DNA from: Fimisoma sp964619315
Lineage (GTDB): Bacteria > Bacillota > Clostridia > Peptostreptococcales > Anaerovoracaceae
Direction: 5' to 3'
Assembly (NCBI GenBank): GCA_964619315.1
Contig: CAZUEH010000034.1
Coordinates: forward strand, 1-6,976
Length of the DNA: 6,976 nucleotides
Positions 6,410 through 6,976 of this stretch are shown in pieces; position 1 is the stretch's first letter, and each line of letters starts with the position of its first letter. The translations under genes were made by a program, and so were the position numbers. The notes beneath the pieces were generated by a model. The model was not told the DNA's origin and did no database searches. It saw only the letters and a list, made by a program, of their open reading frames with translations.

Positions 6410-6475
6410 CCTCCTAAACGTTATTATTAAACTGCCCGTCAGCAGTAATTGGATTGAGATACTTAAACCAGTATC
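6410..6475 (-). promoter_or_regulatory. Hairpins and ribosome binding site in the scaffold leader
   Basis: Downstream of the tRNA-like fold the leader has a perfect 6-bp hairpin GAUACU-GGUUUA-AGUAUC (6475-6458), then a hairpin ACUGCU-GACG-GGCAGU (6446-6431), then the strong AGGAGG (6415-6410). The first hairpin competes with another, ACCGG-AUA-CUGGU (6479-6467), so two exclusive folds are possible. No long U-tract follows, so these are not plain terminators. A role in control of scaffold translation is inferred only. Confidence 0.5.
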
Positions 6476-6481
6476 CGGTAA

Positions 6482-6534
6482 TACTACTGTACGGAATCGA
6501 ACCGCATTCTCAACCTTCCATTAAGGACAGTAGC
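6482..6534 (-). ncRNA. Compact tRNA-like RNA element upstream of scaffold gene
   Basis: The minus strand folds into an acceptor-like stem GCUACUG (6534-6528) with CAGUAGU (6489-6483), 7 bp with one G-U, stacked on a 5-bp T-stem UGCGG/CCGUA closing a 7-base loop UUCGAUU (6501-6495). This is the canonical T-arm, with the G-C closing pair. The 12-bp total equals that of true tRNAs. Between the strands only 21 bases remain: U, a hairpin CCUU-AAUGG-AAGG (6526-6514) and UUGAGAA. There is no room for both D and anticodon arms, and no CCA follows. It could be an RNase P or RNase Z target, a translation regulator, or a degraded tRNA. It is non-coding, lies in a gene gap, and the pairing is seen directly; the role is unknown. 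Confidence 0.6.
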
Positions 6535-6551
6535 ACCTTGAAACTTATTAA

Positions 6552-6576
6552 AGGAGGTACAAATATAAGATGTACT
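6552..6576 (-). promoter_or_regulatory. Predicted leader 5' hairpin with anti-Shine-Dalgarno motif
   Basis: At the predicted transcript start the RNA can form GUACA (6575-6571) with UGUAC (6561-6557) around a 9-base loop. It is followed by CCUCCU (6557-6552) inside ACCUCCUUUA, the same as the 3' tail of 16S rRNA. CCUCCU can pair with the AGGAGG of the scaffold gene (6415-6410) about 140 bases downstream, which would hide the ribosome binding site. Pairing is visible; regulation is inferred. Confidence 0.4.
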
Positions 6577-6582
6577 AATATA

Positions 6583-6610
6583 AGTATAGCAAACTGGCAT
6601 GAATACTCAA
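6583..6610 (-). promoter_or_regulatory. Candidate sigma-A promoter with extended -10
   Basis: On the minus strand TTGAGT (6610-6605) and TATACT (6588-6583) are separated by 16 bases, and TGC stands directly before the -10, giving an extended -10 element. Transcription would begin near 6576, at the foot of the leader hairpin. It lies just after the minor capsid gene stop and would drive the structured leader, scaffold and capsid genes separately from the rest of the late operon. Prediction only from consensus. Confidence 0.5.
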
Positions 6611-6623
6611 TCTTTTTCCAAAA

Positions 6624-6976
6624 TTATTCTGCTCTTTTTGCTCCTTGGACTGCTTTCATAGCTTGCGAACGGTTCCAGTTGGCTATTTGTAGTCTTTCAT
6701 TTACGGTTCTAAGATTGTTGTCCTTGCAAAAATCTTTATATACCTGATTCTGTTTTCTAAGTTTAAGAGCCATTTTGTCATATTCCATTTGCAACTCAAA
6801 CTTGGTTACTTCATCCCCAGTTGATTCCTTGGCACTGTCTAACCCTTGTAGGTTTCTCTTAGTAGCTCTAATGTTTCTTTCTAACCGTCTTTGCTTCTGT
6901 GTGAGCTTATACATTTCCTCGTTCTTCTCATTATCAAATGCTGAATATGGATTGTGTGATACGCCCTCAATATATG
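6624..6976 (-). CDS. Phage minor capsid protein, C-terminal part (Phage_min_cap2 type)
   Basis: The reverse-strand frame is open from the window edge to the TAA at 6626-6624, giving the last 116 or so residues of a longer gene. The visible start YIEGVSHNPYSAFDNEKNEEMYKLTQKQRRLERNIR is the end pattern of the Phage_min_cap2 family of minor head proteins, with 'PYs.fD..kNe.mY.lTQkQR.lER' followed by a basic and helical region and 'FCKDNNLRTVNER'. Family members follow the portal gene and are structural or MuF-like head components. An internal ATG near 6914 is not a start: the conserved motif lies across it. Only the end of the protein is visible, so any catalytic or toxin domain cannot be judged. 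It fits the A118-like order, before the scaffold. Confidence 0.88.
   Translation of the reverse strand, partial: YIEGVSHNPYSAFDNEKNEEMYKLTQKQRRLERNIRATKRNLQGLDSAKESTGDEVTKFELQMEYDKMALKLRKQNQVYKDFCKDNNLRTVNERLQIANWNRSQAMKAVQGAKRAE

Noticed and set aside
6482..6534. Reading the tRNA-like element as a functional tRNA or as a prophage attachment site.
   Set aside because: There is no anticodon arm and no CCA, and it lies deep within the structural module, far from an expected integrase and att site; no direct repeat of it is present in the window.
6551..6573. Plus-strand AAAGGAGGT followed by ATG at 6570-6572, like a ribosome binding site and start.
   Set aside because: The frame stops after two codons (ATG TAC TAA). 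On the other strand the same bases form the anti-Shine-Dalgarno motif.
6484..6600. A 38-residue open frame on the minus strand (ATG at 6600, TAG at 6486-6484) across the leader.
   Set aside because: It has a weak ribosome binding site, its start lies within the predicted promoter spacer, the protein shows no recognisable motif, and the region is better explained by RNA structure.
6454..6747. A 97-residue plus-strand frame across the gap and the end of the minor capsid gene.
   Set aside because: It needs a TTG start, runs antisense to the conserved C-terminus of the minor capsid protein and to the tRNA-like element, and has no family resemblance.

Overview
The window is a stretch of a prophage or temperate siphophage genome from a low-GC Firmicute, most likely a clostridial (Lachnospiraceae-like) host. 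Every gene is on the minus strand, so transcription runs from the right end to the left. The gene order matches the head-to-tail module of the Listeria A118 / TP901-1 type of siphophage. The host assignment rests on AT-rich coding sequence, strong AGGAGG-type ribosome binding sites and the protein families present. It is an inference, not a direct reading.

In transcription order: the C-terminal part of a portal-associated minor capsid protein (Phage_min_cap2 type, 6976-6624); a 220-base gap with no convincing gene, which looks like a structured RNA leader (6623-6402); a GP20-type scaffold (6401-5778); a P22-coat-like major capsid protein (5770-4670); a head-tail adaptor (4654-4232); a short zinc-ribbon protein of the cysteine-rich KTR type (4245-4054); a DUF2829/Tad2-like protein (4013-3741); a head-closure protein (3713-3297); a neck or minor capsid protein (3297-2851); a probable tail terminator (2858-2409); the major tail tube protein (2406-1885); two tail assembly chaperone-type proteins (1832-1368 and 1371-781); and the start of the tape measure protein (761 to beyond position 1). 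Genes are tightly packed, several with overlapping stop and start codons, as expected for co-translated assembly proteins.

Two parts do not fit a plain structural operon. The first is the gap before the scaffold gene. It holds a good extended -10 promoter. A predicted transcript from it would start with a small hairpin and an anti-Shine-Dalgarno motif, then a compact tRNA-like fold (a 12-bp acceptor/T-stem stack with a canonical UUCGAUU T-loop but no anticodon arm), then further hairpins ending at the scaffold ribosome binding site. The second is a two-gene cassette (zinc ribbon plus Tad2-like protein) inserted between the adaptor and the head-closure gene. Tad2 proteins are known sponges for the signalling nucleotides of Thoeris and some CBASS defences, so this looks like an anti-defence cargo gene carried inside the late operon. 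A heptamer tandem repeat (AGAGCCA on the coding strand) forms the 3' ends of two separate genes and, at one of them, supplies an arm of a terminator hairpin.

Several gene starts were set by ribosome binding site spacing rather than by the longest open frame: 4654, 4245, 3713, 3297, 2858, 6401 and 761.
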